NCBI GenBank assembly: GCA_002364215.1
Contig: DEXQ01000007.1
Coordinates: 62,001-126,000, forward strand
Origin: Aequorivita sp. UBA3180
Lineage (GTDB): Bacteria > Bacteroidota > Bacteroidia > Flavobacteriales > Flavobacteriaceae
Reading direction: 5' to 3'
DNA: 64,000 nucleotides
Positions 40,267 to 48,730 of the stretch are shown here, one piece after another. Every line of letters starts with the position of its first letter. The stretch's first letter is position 1. Made by a program: the position numbers and the translations under genes. The notes under the pieces are model-generated. The model did no database searches. It was not told where the DNA came from and worked only from the letters and a program-made list of their open reading frames with translations.

Positions 40267-41256
40267 TTAAAAAACCATCAAGTTGCAGCCGCGGATGTCG
40301 CTACTGTCAAAACGCCCTACAATTTCAAAAGATCCGTCGGGAAAAGTCTTTCCCAAATCTTGTGTAGCGATAAAGGCACATGAATAAATGTTGGCCAAAT
40401 CAATTACGTTAATTCCGCCAGTTTTTCCATAAATGTAGCTTAGCGCATCTTCCGTATCGCGCGTTATAACTTTCATCCACGGTGGACAATTGAAGATTCC
40501 ATTGCCTATGGAGTAGGCTTGCGAGAGCAGTTCAGTCATGCCATATTCACTGTGGATTTTTTCTACACCAAAACCTTTTTTTAAAATCTCGTGGAGTTCC
40601 TCCTTTATCATTTCCTTTCGGCGGCCTTTCATTCCGCCGGTTTCCATTACAATTGTATTTTTAAGCTGAAATTTCCTTTTTTCAATTAAATCGAGAAGCG
40701 CATAGGAAACTCCAATAAGTAATGTTTTTTGTCCGTTTTTTTCCAAAGCGTCCAACTTTTCAATAAGTGCATCCATCTCGTATAAATAGAAACCGCTGTG
40801 GGGATTGTTGCTTTGTTCAATAAGCTTTTCAACCATATAAATTAAGGAAGAACCTTCGCGTTCCAAATAAGACGGAAGCAAGGCTAAAATCGCAAAACTT
40901 GAAGGATTGCCATATTGCATTTCAAAAGCCTTCAGGAAACTTGTTTCGTATATTTTTAAATCGGCAATGTGATGTTTACTGGTTATGCTGCCCGTGGTGC
41001 CGCTGCTGGTAAAAATTGTTTCTTCTGATTTTTTTTCAGCAATTATTTTGTGGCTTTTAAAAAATTGAATAGGGAGAAAAGGAATATCTTCAATCGTTTT
41101 TACCTCGGAAGACCTAATATTGAAAAGATCACAGAAATTACGATAAACCTGCACATTTTCATACTGAAAACGGAACACTTCAATAGCAAGTGGTTGAAAT
41201 TCCGCTGCGGTTTTAATTTTAAAAATTTCCTTTTCAAGCATAGGTTTTTCAATCAT
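40267..41256 (-). CDS. LuxE-like acyl-protein synthetase/acyltransferase, orphan
   Basis: About 329 residues from ATG 41256 (MIEKPMLEKEIF); the frame extends to a TTG at 41271. It belongs to the LuxE/acyl-protein synthetase branch of adenylate-forming enzymes. Seen: the ANL phosphate loop TIFTSSGTTGSITSKH, LLPSYLEREGSSL, ETGGMKGRRKEM and EKIHSEYGMTELLSQAY (the Y-G-x-T-E motif), then DLANIYSCAFIATQDLG and SFEIVGRFDSSDIRGCN. It should activate a carboxylic acid as acyl-AMP. No luciferase or lux genes are near, so bioluminescence is not implied. The substrate is unknown. Confidence 0.8.
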   Translation of the reverse strand: MIEKPMLEKEIFKIKTAAEFQPLAIEVFRFQYENVQVYRNFCDLFNIRSSEVKTIEDIPFLPIQFFKSHKIIAEKKSEETIFTSSGTTGSITSKHHIADLKIYETSFLKAFEMQYGNPSSFAILALLPSYLEREGSSLIYMVEKLIEQSNNPHSGFYLYEMDALIEKLDALEKNGQKTLLIGVSYALLDLIEKRKFQLKNTIVMETGGMKGRRKEMIKEELHEILKKGFGVEKIHSEYGMTELLSQAYSIGNGIFNCPPWMKVITRDTEDALSYIYGKTGGINVIDLANIYSCAFIATQDLGKTFPDGSFEIVGRFDSSDIRGCNLMVF

Positions 41257-41283
41257 ACAAAATCTTTTCAAAAATAGGTAAAT

Positions 41284-41310
41284 AAAAAAGCTCCTGCCGA
41301 AACAGGAGCT
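41284..41310 (-). terminator. Terminator of the T9SS cargo gene
   Basis: AGCTCCTG and CAGGAGCT form an 8-bp stem; on the minus strand it is followed by TTTTTTATT. Confidence 0.85.
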
Positions 41311-41333
41311 CTAAAAAATATTTTTAAAATGGA

Positions 41334-42269
41334 TTACTTAACAACCAATTTTTTGGTAGTTGAAGTTTTTCCTTGCTCTATTTTCACAATGTAAACACCA
41401 CTGTTCAATTTTGAAATGTCCAATCTATCACCAATAAGTGTAGTTTTAACAACCTGCTTTCCTAGTACGTCAAAGATAGATACACTCTTAGCGCCGGCAA
41501 CTTTTGAAGTAATGTTCACATAGCCTTTGCTTGTAGGGTTTGGATAAACTGCAAATTGAGACTCAGATTGTGCGTTTGTCCCTAGAGTACCAGAAAAAAT
41601 GATGTTGTCAAAAAAGAAAGCTTCTGCACTTGCATTTGTTCTAGCTTCTATAACCAACTGCACGTTTGTGTTTGAGGTTAAAACTGCATTTCCCGTAATC
41701 CAAGAACCTTCAATGCCAAGATCGTTTATGTCGTTTCCTTCGGTATTCAGGATGTCAATCTCGGTGCTGTTGGTTAAATCCCTCACATAAATGCGTAATC
41801 TGTCAGAACCAGATTCGTTTGAAGTTCCGTCCCCTTCATATCCGGTTTCAGAAATGAAATAATCCAAGCTGATAGCTGGAGTTGCTACTCCTGTAAGGTC
41901 AACAGCATCAAAAGTTAAGGTATAGTTACCATCAACATCACTTATTTGATAGCCTTGATCTCCATCGGTATAAGGATCTGATCCAGTAGGAGCAAAATCT
42001 GTAACACCCACAAAATCGCCATCGGTAAGCCCAACATCCGGTGTGTCATAGGGAGCGTAAGTAGCATTATAGCCTAATTCGCCACCTGTACTTGTGTAAT
42101 CTACTAATGGTTCATCTGTATTATTTATTAAATCATGTGCTGTGTTTGGGTCTCCGGTATCTGTATATTGGCCAGGAAAAAGTGCTGGCTCTTCAAAACT
42201 GGTTCCCGCAACTTGGGCAAAAGAAACGGCACCTACAAAAAGAGCCGCAAGTAATGTAATTTTTTTCAT
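41334..42269 (-). CDS. Secreted protein with T9SS type A sorting domain
   Basis: About 311 residues from ATG 42269 (MKKITLLAALFVGAVSFAQ, a clear signal peptide); the open frame starts further upstream but that part is not signal-like. Seen: TSFEEPALFPGQY, an acidic Asp/Thr/Gly-rich beta-sandwich-like middle (SLDYFISETGYEGDGTSN, RLRIYVRDLTNSTEIDIL, AFFFDNIIFSGTLG), and a C-terminal Por sorting domain starting FAVYPNPTSKGYVNI and ending TTKKLVVK. The layout resembles a concanavalin-like or galactose-binding lectin domain; the cargo function is unknown. It should be exported to the cell surface. Confidence 0.82.
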   Translation of the reverse strand: MKKITLLAALFVGAVSFAQVAGTSFEEPALFPGQYTDTGDPNTAHDLINNTDEPLVDYTSTGGELGYNATYAPYDTPDVGLTDGDFVGVTDFAPTGSDPYTDGDQGYQISDVDGNYTLTFDAVDLTGVATPAISLDYFISETGYEGDGTSNESGSDRLRIYVRDLTNSTEIDILNTEGNDINDLGIEGSWITGNAVLTSNTNVQLVIEARTNASAEAFFFDNIIFSGTLGTNAQSESQFAVYPNPTSKGYVNITSKVAGAKSVSIFDVLGKQVVKTTLIGDRLDISKLNSGVYIVKIEQGKTSTTKKLVVK

Positions 42270-42293
42270 CAGAGTTTTTTTAAAATTATTGTG

Positions 42294-42301
42294 CAAAGAT
42301 A
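42294..42301 (-). promoter_or_regulatory. Putative -7 element of the T9SS cargo gene
   Basis: TATCTTTG on the minus strand fits TAnnTTTG, 25 bp before the ATG at 42269. Confidence 0.5.
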
Positions 42302-42437
42302 AATAAATGTTTTAGGTTTAAAAGATTGATTTTAAATGAAATTCTTATTTTAACGAAATGATAACCTCAGAATTATAATCGCATAACCCGTAATGTTACC
42401 GTAACGTTATATAATGGTTAACAATAAGCGTGCTAAA

Positions 42438-42468
42438 CTTGAGCTCAGGTTAAATAATGGTATCTTTG
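42438..42468 (+). promoter_or_regulatory. Promoter of the PhoB/PhoR-like pair
   Basis: CTTG at 42438-42441, a 19-bp gap, then TATCTTTG at 42461-42468: the best Bacteroidetes-type promoter match in the window. It leaves a leader of about 85 nt before the regulator ATG. Slightly upstream (42395-42405) an inverted GTTAC/GTAAC pair could be an operator. The rest of the gap 42302-42559 is A/T-rich and otherwise featureless. Confidence 0.7.
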
Positions 42469-42559
42469 AAACGTTAAAAAATGAAATACTCGCCAATCAG
42501 TGAAGCATTGTTAAAGATAAAAACAGCCGGTATTTTAATTTGATAAATAGTTTATACAG

Positions 42560-43240
42560 ATGAAAAAAAAGGATATTACAATTTTGTTGGTTGATGATGA
42601 ACCGGATATTCTTGAAATAATTAGGTACAATCTTACTTCCGAAGGTTATACAGTCGAAACAGCAGAAAATGGACTTGAAGCAATAGAACAAGCAAAAAAT
42701 GTAAGGCCACAATTGATTATCATGGATGTAATGATGCCCAAAATGGATGGTATTGAAGCGTGTGAAAAAATAAGAAACATCCCCGAACTATCCGAAACAG
42801 TGATTACATTTTTAACTGCTAGGGGCGAAGACTACTCACAAATGGCAGGGTTTGAGGCTGGCGCAGATGATTACATCACAAAACCCATTAAGCCAAAAGT
42901 ATTGGTAAGCAAAGTAAAGGCACTGCTGCGAAGATTCAAGGAAGAAGAGGAGGATGAAAAAATAAAGCTCGGAAACCTGACTATAAACCGGGAGGAATAC
43001 AAAATTATATTGGGCAAAAAGGAAATGGTCCTGCCAAGAAAAGAATTTGAATTATTGGCACTCTTAGCATCCAAACCCGGAAAAGTATTTAAGCGAGAAG
43101 ATATTCTTGATTCAATCTGGGGCAATGAAGTAATCGTTGGTGGGCGTACCATTGATGTCCACATTAGAAAACTTCGTGAAAAAATAGGCGACGATAAATT
43201 TAAAACAGTAAAAGGAGTTGGTTATAAGTTTGTAGTTTAG
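42560..43240 (+). CDS. OmpR/PhoB-family response regulator
   Basis: DNA-binding two-component regulator, 226 residues. Seen: a receiver domain with D12/D13 and phospho-acceptor D56 (LIIMDVMMPKMDG), the conserved Thr (VITFLTARG) and Lys (DDYITKPIKP), then a winged-helix domain with VLPRKEFELLALLASKPGKVF, DSIWGNEVIVGGRTIDVHIRKLREKIG and TVKGVGYKFV. It is followed 92 bp on by its likely kinase. Such pairs in Bacteroidota are RprXY- or PhoPR-like; the signal is unknown. Confidence 0.95.
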   Translation: MKKKDITILLVDDEPDILEIIRYNLTSEGYTVETAENGLEAIEQAKNVRPQLIIMDVMMPKMDGIEACEKIRNIPELSETVITFLTARGEDYSQMAGFEAGADDYITKPIKPKVLVSKVKALLRRFKEEEEDEKIKLGNLTINREEYKIILGKKEMVLPRKEFELLALLASKPGKVFKREDILDSIWGNEVIVGGRTIDVHIRKLREKIGDDKFKTVKGVGYKFVV

Positions 43241-43332
43241 CGGAAATGAAACAACAAAGCTTAACGTGTCAATAATTTATTTACAGGTACAAGTAAGATG
43301 TTCCATCTGACCTTAAAAAAGTATTAAAGCAG

Positions 43333-44370
43333 ATGAAATTTTCCAAAAAATATAATTTTGCAGCCTCTACATCCTTGTTAATTGCCGTTTTCTCTACCCT
43401 GGCAATGACAATTTTTTTATACGCAGTTTTAGAAATTGTATTCTTTTGGTTGCTACTTTTTTTTCTTTTTTCCTTTATACTTTCGTTTTTCATACTTCAA
43501 TATCGAGTAGAAAAATTTATTTATTCCAGAATAAAGAAGATTTACGAAGACGTTAGACTGCTAGATGAAGAAAGTTTACCCAAACCATCTATCACGACAG
43601 ATATGGAGGTGCTTACCCGGGAAGTGGAACGATTTGCGCAAGACAAAAAACTTGAGATAGAAACCTTAAATATTCGCGAAAACTACCGAAAGGAATTTAT
43701 GGGCAATATATCGCACGAACTCAAAACCCCCCTCTTCACCGTTCAAGGATATATACTTACCCTCTTGGACGGCGCAATGAAAGACAAAAAAGTACGTAAA
43801 AAATATCTGCAGCGCGCTAATAAAGGGGTGGAAAGACTCATTTATATTATCAAGGATTTGGATATGATAACCAAATTGGAAGTAGGTGGCCTTATTCTGA
43901 ATAAAGAAAATTTCAATATTCTCACTATGGTGCAAAATGTTTTTGACCTGCTTGAGATGAAAGCGGCAAAGAAGAACATTTCACTCGTTTTTGATAAAGA
44001 ATATTTTGACGAAATAATTGTAAATGCCGACAAAGAACGGATAGAACAGGTGCTAACCAACCTTATCGTAAATTCTCTGAAATATGGAAAACAGGATGGA
44101 ACTACAGAAGTAAGTGTTGAAAGCCTTGCAAAAAATAAATTTTTAATACGCGTAACAGATAACGGCGAAGGTATTTCCAAAGAAAATCTACCTCGCATTT
44201 TTGAACGTTTTTACCGCGTAGATAAAAGTGGTTCGCGAAAAGAAGGCGGGAGCGGACTCGGTCTTTCAATCGTGAAGCACATTGTGGAAGCCCACACCGA
44301 AAAGATATATGTAGAAAGCCAATTGGGCATTGGCTCCGAGTTTTCATTTACCCTCGAAAAGGGAAAATAA
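43333..44370 (+). CDS. PhoR-like sensor histidine kinase
   Basis: 345-residue membrane kinase. Seen: two adjacent transmembrane helices (STLLIAVFSTLAMTIFLYAV and VFFWLLLFFLFSFILSFFI) with almost no extracytoplasmic domain, a HAMP-like linker, H128 in MGNISHELKTPLFTVQGY, then HATPase_c with LIVNSLKYGKQ, DNGEGI, FERFYRVDKSGSRKEGGSGLGLSIVK read in parts. The lack of a periplasmic sensor suggests sensing in the membrane or through partners, as in PhoR. Cognate to the regulator at 42560 by position. Its last 27 nt overlap the convergent glycosyltransferase gene. Confidence 0.94.
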   Translation: MKFSKKYNFAASTSLLIAVFSTLAMTIFLYAVLEIVFFWLLLFFLFSFILSFFILQYRVEKFIYSRIKKIYEDVRLLDEESLPKPSITTDMEVLTREVERFAQDKKLEIETLNIRENYRKEFMGNISHELKTPLFTVQGYILTLLDGAMKDKKVRKKYLQRANKGVERLIYIIKDLDMITKLEVGGLILNKENFNILTMVQNVFDLLEMKAAKKNISLVFDKEYFDEIIVNADKERIEQVLTNLIVNSLKYGKQDGTTEVSVESLAKNKFLIRVTDNGEGISKENLPRIFERFYRVDKSGSRKEGGSGLGLSIVKHIVEAHTEKIYVESQLGIGSEFSFTLEKGK

Positions 44371-45411
44371 TTCAGAGTAATTTACCGGTTGTTGCGATAA
44401 AGTTTTCAGGCCTTTATAGACTGTAACCTTATTTAATTTTTTTAGTTTAAACTTTTCCTGTTTACAGGAAGGGACTATTCCTAAGCTTTTAAGCCGTTTT
44501 GCCAGATATTCTTGTTCGTATTGGCCTGGCGTTGGCACAAGAAATGCCTTTTTTTCGAGTATTGCCAAATCCATAATTGTTGTGTATCCAGACCGACAGA
44601 CAACAATTTCACTTTTATTGATGGTCTCTTCCAATTCTTTACTTTTCATAAAATTTACCATTTCAATGTTTTCAAAACTACCCCATTCCTGAGTTTTTTC
44701 AACCAAACCACGAACTAATAAAATTTTCTTTTCACTTCCTTTAAAAATAGTTTTCAATTTTTCCTCAAACAAGGTGCGCTGTGGTTCAGGACCAGAAAGC
44801 AAGAGCAGGATATCAATTGTTTTGGGGAGTTCTTTTTTCTCCATGCGGCTTAAAACCCCAATGTACTGAATGGGGAACGGTTCTTTTTTAAGGTGGCCTA
44901 ATTTTCCGCTGAGGTTCATAACCACATCATCCACGTCCGGTACCCAGCAAGCATCAAACTTTTTTATAATTTTTTGATGCATTTTGCTAGTGAAAAAAGA
45001 AGTGCTTCCGGTTAAAACATTCAATTGATGTGTTATAAAAACCGAGGGAATATCACTATTTCTGACCCCAAATCGGTTATCGCTAATAATGCCTTGAATC
45101 TTACCATCCTTTACAAGTTGATTGACCAATCTACTTTCTGCAGCCATAGTCTTTTTTATCTGCGGAAATTTTAAAAGAATTTTCCATTTAAAAAAGCTCC
45201 CCTTTTTGGGATATGTAATATTGTAAGAAGGGAGCACCACAGCTTTCAAATGGGGGAATTCTTTTTGCAACAATAACAACGCAGCCCCGTCTGAAGCCAA
45301 TATAACACTAAAATTATGCTCCAGCAAAGCCCGTATTATGGGTATGCAACGGGTAGCGTGGCCCAAACCCCAATGCAAAGGAGCAACCAATATTGTCTTC
45401 TTTTTCGGCAT
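44344..45411 (-). CDS. MurG/UGT-like glycosyltransferase
   Basis: GT-B fold glycosyltransferase of about 355 residues from ATG 45411 (MPKKKTILVAPLHWGLGHATR); the frame continues upstream to 45465 without family sequence. Seen: the N-terminal WGLGHATRCIPII loop, ISDNRFGVRNSDIPSVFITHQ, KLGHLKKEPFPIQYIGVLSR, ILLLLSGPEPQRTLFE and the nucleotide-binding VCRSGYTTIMDLAILEKKAFLVPTPGQYEQ in parts (MurG-like). Donor and acceptor are unknown. Divergent from trmB. Confidence 0.88.
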   Translation of the reverse strand: MPKKKTILVAPLHWGLGHATRCIPIIRALLEHNFSVILASDGAALLLLQKEFPHLKAVVLPSYNITYPKKGSFFKWKILLKFPQIKKTMAAESRLVNQLVKDGKIQGIISDNRFGVRNSDIPSVFITHQLNVLTGSTSFFTSKMHQKIIKKFDACWVPDVDDVVMNLSGKLGHLKKEPFPIQYIGVLSRMEKKELPKTIDILLLLSGPEPQRTLFEEKLKTIFKGSEKKILLVRGLVEKTQEWGSFENIEMVNFMKSKELEETINKSEIVVCRSGYTTIMDLAILEKKAFLVPTPGQYEQEYLAKRLKSLGIVPSCKQEKFKLKKLNKVTVYKGLKTLSQQPVNYSELFSLFEGK

Positions 45412-45477
45412 AAAAACAAAGGTAGCAATAATTGCTGCGGCAGTATATTTCCTTAATTTTACCAAAAATTTAAAATT

Positions 45478-46152
45478 TTGGGAAGTAAAAATAAATTGAA
45501 ACGCTTTAGGGACAATGAAACTTTTTCAAACGTTGTGCAACCCTCACGCGAGGAAGTATTGGGCAATAGCTTAAAACTGAAGGGAAATTGGCGAAAGGAA
45601 TTTTTCAAAAACGAAAATCCATTGGTTTTGGAATTGGGGTGCGGAAAGGGCGAATATTCAGTAAATCTTGCCAAGGCATATCCCGACGTAAACTTCTTGG
45701 GTATAGATATAAAAGGCGCCCGTTTTTGGAAAGGTGCAAAAACTGCATTGGAAAACAGCCTGCACAACGTTGGTTTTTTACGAACACAGATTGAATTGGT
45801 AGATCATATTTTCGATGAAAACGAAGTAGACGAAATCTGGATTACTTTTCCAGACCCACAGATTAAATACAAGCGCACCAAACACCGAATGACCAATCAA
45901 GATTTTCTTCGAAAATATAAAAAAATATTGAAGCCCAGTGGCGTAGTCCACCTAAAAACCGATAGTGAATTTATGCACGGCTACACCCTTGGGCTACTTC
46001 ATGGTTTAGAAGAAGAAATTGAATACGCCCATCACGATGTGTATGGAAGCCAAGGAGCCCCAGAAGCTGTAACAAACATTCAAACTTTTTATGAACAGCA
46101 ATATCTGGAAATAGGCAAAAAGATTACTTACATTCGGTTTAAGTTCCGTTAG
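45478..46152 (+). CDS. trmB: tRNA (guanine(46)-N7)-methyltransferase (TTG start)
   Basis: SAM-dependent methylation of G46 in tRNA variable loops. 224 residues. Seen: the family N-terminus GSKNKLKRFRDNETFSNV, VLELGCGKGEYSVNLA (SAM loop), FLGIDIKGARFW, EIWITFPDPQIKYKRTKHRM (the catalytic FPDP-KxxHxxxR motif) and HLKTDSEFMHGY. The start is a TTG at 45478, directly before the conserved GSKNKL; no ATG fits. Divergent from the glycosyltransferase gene with a 66-bp gap. Confidence 0.96.
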   Translation: MGSKNKLKRFRDNETFSNVVQPSREEVLGNSLKLKGNWRKEFFKNENPLVLELGCGKGEYSVNLAKAYPDVNFLGIDIKGARFWKGAKTALENSLHNVGFLRTQIELVDHIFDENEVDEIWITFPDPQIKYKRTKHRMTNQDFLRKYKKILKPSGVVHLKTDSEFMHGYTLGLLHGLEEEIEYAHHDVYGSQGAPEAVTNIQTFYEQQYLEIGKKITYIRFKFR

Positions 46153-46190
46153 TTATAAATTCAGTATATTCACAAAAACAACCGCCCTAA

Positions 46191-46817
46191 ATGACAATAT
46201 TTTACAACTTGCTTATTGGTTTTTTTGGGTCATTTATAGGCGTGCTTCCACCAGGCTTAATCAATATGTATGCAGCCAAAATAAGTATGAGGGAAGGTAG
46301 GAAGAGAGGACTTCTTTTTTCAGTGGGTGTATGTATTACGGTAATGCTGCAAACGTATATAGCGCTTCTTTTTGCTAGATATATTGGCAAACATCCCGAA
46401 ATTGTAAGTATGCTACAAAAAGTAGCTTTAGGCATTTTTATAAGTCTTACAATCTACTTTATATTTATTGCAAAGGACACTCGCCGCGAAATTCGTACCC
46501 ACGGTGAAAACTCCAAAAGAAACCGTTTCTTTCTAGGTATATTTATTGCAATGCTAAATCTGTTGCCATTACCATATTGGATGTATCTCAGCATTACATT
46601 TTCGGCATTTGGGGCTTTTTCCTTTACACAACCACAACTTTTGTTAGCGGTAATCGCGTCGGGAGTTGGTACTTTTGCAAGTCTTGCCCTGTACGTTCAG
46701 TTTTTTAGAGCAAAAGAGGATTCGCGAAAGCTAAAATTAAATATGAATTATGTTATAGGCCTAGTTACAGCTGTTATATCCATAATCACATTCTTCAAGA
46801 TTTTAAGACAGATTTAA
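46191..46817 (+). CDS. LysE-type transporter
   Basis: Inner-membrane exporter of the LysE/RhtB superfamily, 208 residues with six predicted transmembrane helices. Seen: GFFGSFIGVLPPGLINMYAAKISMREGRKRG in parts, with the conserved PPG near residue 20 and the amphipathic KISMREGRKRGLLFSVG region, and NLLPLPYWMYLSITF. Amino acids or related small metabolites are the usual cargo; specificity is unknown. It is 2 nt upstream of the Atl gene and 38 bp after trmB. Confidence 0.88.
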   Translation: MTIFYNLLIGFFGSFIGVLPPGLINMYAAKISMREGRKRGLLFSVGVCITVMLQTYIALLFARYIGKHPEIVSMLQKVALGIFISLTIYFIFIAKDTRREIRTHGENSKRNRFFLGIFIAMLNLLPLPYWMYLSITFSAFGAFSFTQPQLLLAVIASGVGTFASLALYVQFFRAKEDSRKLKLNMNYVIGLVTAVISIITFFKILRQI

Positions 46818-46819
46818 AA

Positions 46820-47143
46820 ATGGCTGATGAAGGTTTTTTTGAAAAAGTCTATCAAGTGGCTAAATTAATCCCTTACGGAAGGGTAACATCCTATGGTGCA
46901 ATCGCAAACTATCTGGGGGCAGCCGGAAGTGCCAGAATGGTTGGTTGGGCAATGAACGGAAGTGTAAAAAAAGACGTTCCTGCACATCGTGTTGTAAATA
47001 GAAATGGATTGCTGACGGGTAAACATCACTTTCAAGGCACAAACTTGATGCAGCAACTTTTGGAAAGTGAAGGAATACAAGTGGTAGACAATAAAATCCA
47101 AAATTTTGAAAGACATTTTTGGGATCCTAATAAGGAGCTTTGA
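46820..47143 (+). CDS. Alkyltransferase-like (Atl) DNA repair protein
   Basis: A 107-residue protein with the O6-alkylguanine alkyltransferase fold but without the acceptor cysteine. Seen: IPYGRVTSYGAIANYLGAAGSARMVGWAMN in parts, with the arginine finger R39 and the helix-turn-helix, then VPAHRVVNRNG at residues 53-63 where active MGMT has PCHRV. Ala55 in place of Cys fits the Atl group, which binds O6-alkylguanine lesions and hands them to nucleotide excision repair. It starts 2 nt after the LysE gene. Confidence 0.92.
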   Translation: MADEGFFEKVYQVAKLIPYGRVTSYGAIANYLGAAGSARMVGWAMNGSVKKDVPAHRVVNRNGLLTGKHHFQGTNLMQQLLESEGIQVVDNKIQNFERHFWDPNKEL

Positions 47144-47200
47144 CTATTTCCTAATTTTTAAAAAATTTACAAATAATAAGAAATCGTTTTCCATAAAACT

Positions 47201-47228
47201 TACTGCGTTCTGCTACTGAATACTGCCA
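47201..47228. repeat. Decayed heptamer array (ACTGAAT-like)
   Basis: TACTGCG, TTCTGCT, ACTGAAT, ACTGCCA in 7-bp register before the mrp promoter. Diverged, so less certain than the other arrays. Confidence 0.55.
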
Positions 47229-47239
47229 ACTTATTTTAG

Positions 47240-47247
47240 TATATTTG
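47240..47247 (+). promoter_or_regulatory. Putative -7 element of the Fe-S cassette
   Basis: TATATTTG fits TAnnTTTG, 35 bp before the mrp ATG at 47283. Confidence 0.5.
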
Positions 47248-47282
47248 CACTTTAGAATGAATCTAAATATTACAAATAAAAA

Positions 47283-48422
47283 ATGAGCATTTCAAAGCAA
47301 GATATTCTTAAAGCCCTTGAAACAATTACAGTTTCTGGCGAAGGAAAAAATATGGTAGAGAGCGGTGCCGTGCAAAATGTAGTGACCTTTGCAGACGAAA
47401 TTATCGTGGACCTAAAACTATCCACGCCGGCACTTCACATAAAAAAACGCGCCGAGGCAGATATTATCAAGACCATTCACGATAAAGTGGACGCAAATGC
47501 CAAAGTGCAAGTGAACATAAAGGTTGAAGCACATGCAAAACCTCAAAACCCTAATTTAATAAAAGGAAAACCAATCCCTGGAGTTCAAAATATAGTTGCC
47601 GTGGCTTCGGGTAAAGGAGGCGTTGGCAAATCAACGGTAACGGCAAATTTGGCGGTTACACTTTCAAAGATGGGCTTCAAAGTTGGGATTCTAGATGCCG
47701 ATATTTATGGCCCGTCTATCCCAATTATGTTCGATGTGGCAATGGAAAAACCACTTTCGGTAAACGTTGGCGGAAAGAGCAAGATGAAACCAGTTGAAAA
47801 CTACGGGATAAAAGTACTTTCCATTGGCTTTTTCACTCAGCCAGACCAAGCAGTAATTTGGCGTGGGCCAATGGCTGCCAAAGCCTTAAACCAACTTATT
47901 TTTGATGCCGCCTGGGGAGAGTTGGACTTTATGTTAATAGACCTTCCGCCCGGAACTGGAGATATTCATTTGAGCATTATGCAGTCATTGCCAATCACGG
48001 GTGCTGTTGTAGTCAGTACGCCACAAACCGTCGCTCTGGCCGATGCCCGAAAAGGAGTGGCGATGTTCCGTCAAGAAAATATTGACGTCCCTGTTTTGGG
48101 TATTATTGAAAACATGTCTTATTTCACCCCTGCTGAACTTCCTGAAAATAAATATTATATATTTGGAAAAGAGGGCGCCAAGCATTTGGCTGAAGATTTG
48201 GAAGTACCATTTTTAGGGGAAGTTCCTTTGGTGCAAAGCATCCGAGAAGCTGGTGATGCAGGAAGACCAGCGGCACTGCAAACCGCGACCCCAATTGAGG
48301 AAGCATTTGAAGCTATCACCAAAAACGTTGTTGAAGAAACCGTAAGAAGAAACGAAAATCTTCCAGCAACCGAAGCAATAAAAATTACAACAATGGCAGG
48401 TTGCAGCGCCGTAAAAAAATAA
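47283..48422 (+). CDS. mrp: Mrp/ApbC-type Fe-S cluster carrier ATPase
   Basis: P-loop ATPase delivering Fe-S clusters to apoproteins in the cytoplasm. 379 residues. Seen: an N-terminal MIP18/DUF59-like domain (SISKQDILKALETI and the following 90 residues), the deviant Walker A GKGGVGKST at 110-118 with VGILDADIYGPSIP, MLIDLPPGTGDIHLS, VVVSTPQTVALADARKG and the NMSYF loop. It is 1 nt from the NifU-like gene and in front of a flavoprotein and ferredoxin. Confidence 0.95.
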   Translation: MSISKQDILKALETITVSGEGKNMVESGAVQNVVTFADEIIVDLKLSTPALHIKKRAEADIIKTIHDKVDANAKVQVNIKVEAHAKPQNPNLIKGKPIPGVQNIVAVASGKGGVGKSTVTANLAVTLSKMGFKVGILDADIYGPSIPIMFDVAMEKPLSVNVGGKSKMKPVENYGIKVLSIGFFTQPDQAVIWRGPMAAKALNQLIFDAAWGELDFMLIDLPPGTGDIHLSIMQSLPITGAVVVSTPQTVALADARKGVAMFRQENIDVPVLGIIENMSYFTPAELPENKYYIFGKEGAKHLAEDLEVPFLGEVPLVQSIREAGDAGRPAALQTATPIEEAFEAITKNVVEETVRRNENLPATEAIKITTMAGCSAVKK

Positions 48423-48423
48423 T

Positions 48424-48666
48424 ATGACAACGCAAGAACTAACAACAAAAGTAGAAGAAGCACTGAACGAGATTCGCCCGTTTTTACAGAACGATGGAGG
48501 CGATATTTCATTAGTTTCTATAGAAGGAGATAAGATAGTGAACGTACAGTTGCAAGGAGCTTGCGTTGGCTGTTCCGTCAACCAAATGACGTTAAAAAGC
48601 GGTGTGGAAATGACCATAAAAAAATATGCTCCACAAATTGAAAAGGTTGTTAGTGTTGCACAATGA
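48424..48666 (+). CDS. NifU-like Fe-S scaffold (C-terminal domain type)
   Basis: An 80-residue protein of the NifU C-terminal/Nfu type. Seen: RPFLQNDGGDISLVSIEGD and the cluster-binding GACVGCSVNQMTL with Cys47 and Cys50. It binds or transfers [4Fe-4S] or [2Fe-2S] clusters. It starts 1 nt after the mrp stop, so cotranslation is likely, and 64 bp before the flavoprotein. Confidence 0.94.
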   Translation: MTTQELTTKVEEALNEIRPFLQNDGGDISLVSIEGDKIVNVQLQGACVGCSVNQMTLKSGVEMTIKKYAPQIEKVVSVAQ

Positions 48667-48730
48667 CAACCGTCATTTTTTTAACCCAATTTCAAAACTA
48701 TTTTTGAACTCAATTAAGAAATAGTCTTTC

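Noticed and set aside
40267..41256. Part of a luminescence (lux) operon
   Set aside because: No luxA, luxB, luxC or luxD is nearby; the neighbours are tyrS and a T9SS cargo gene.
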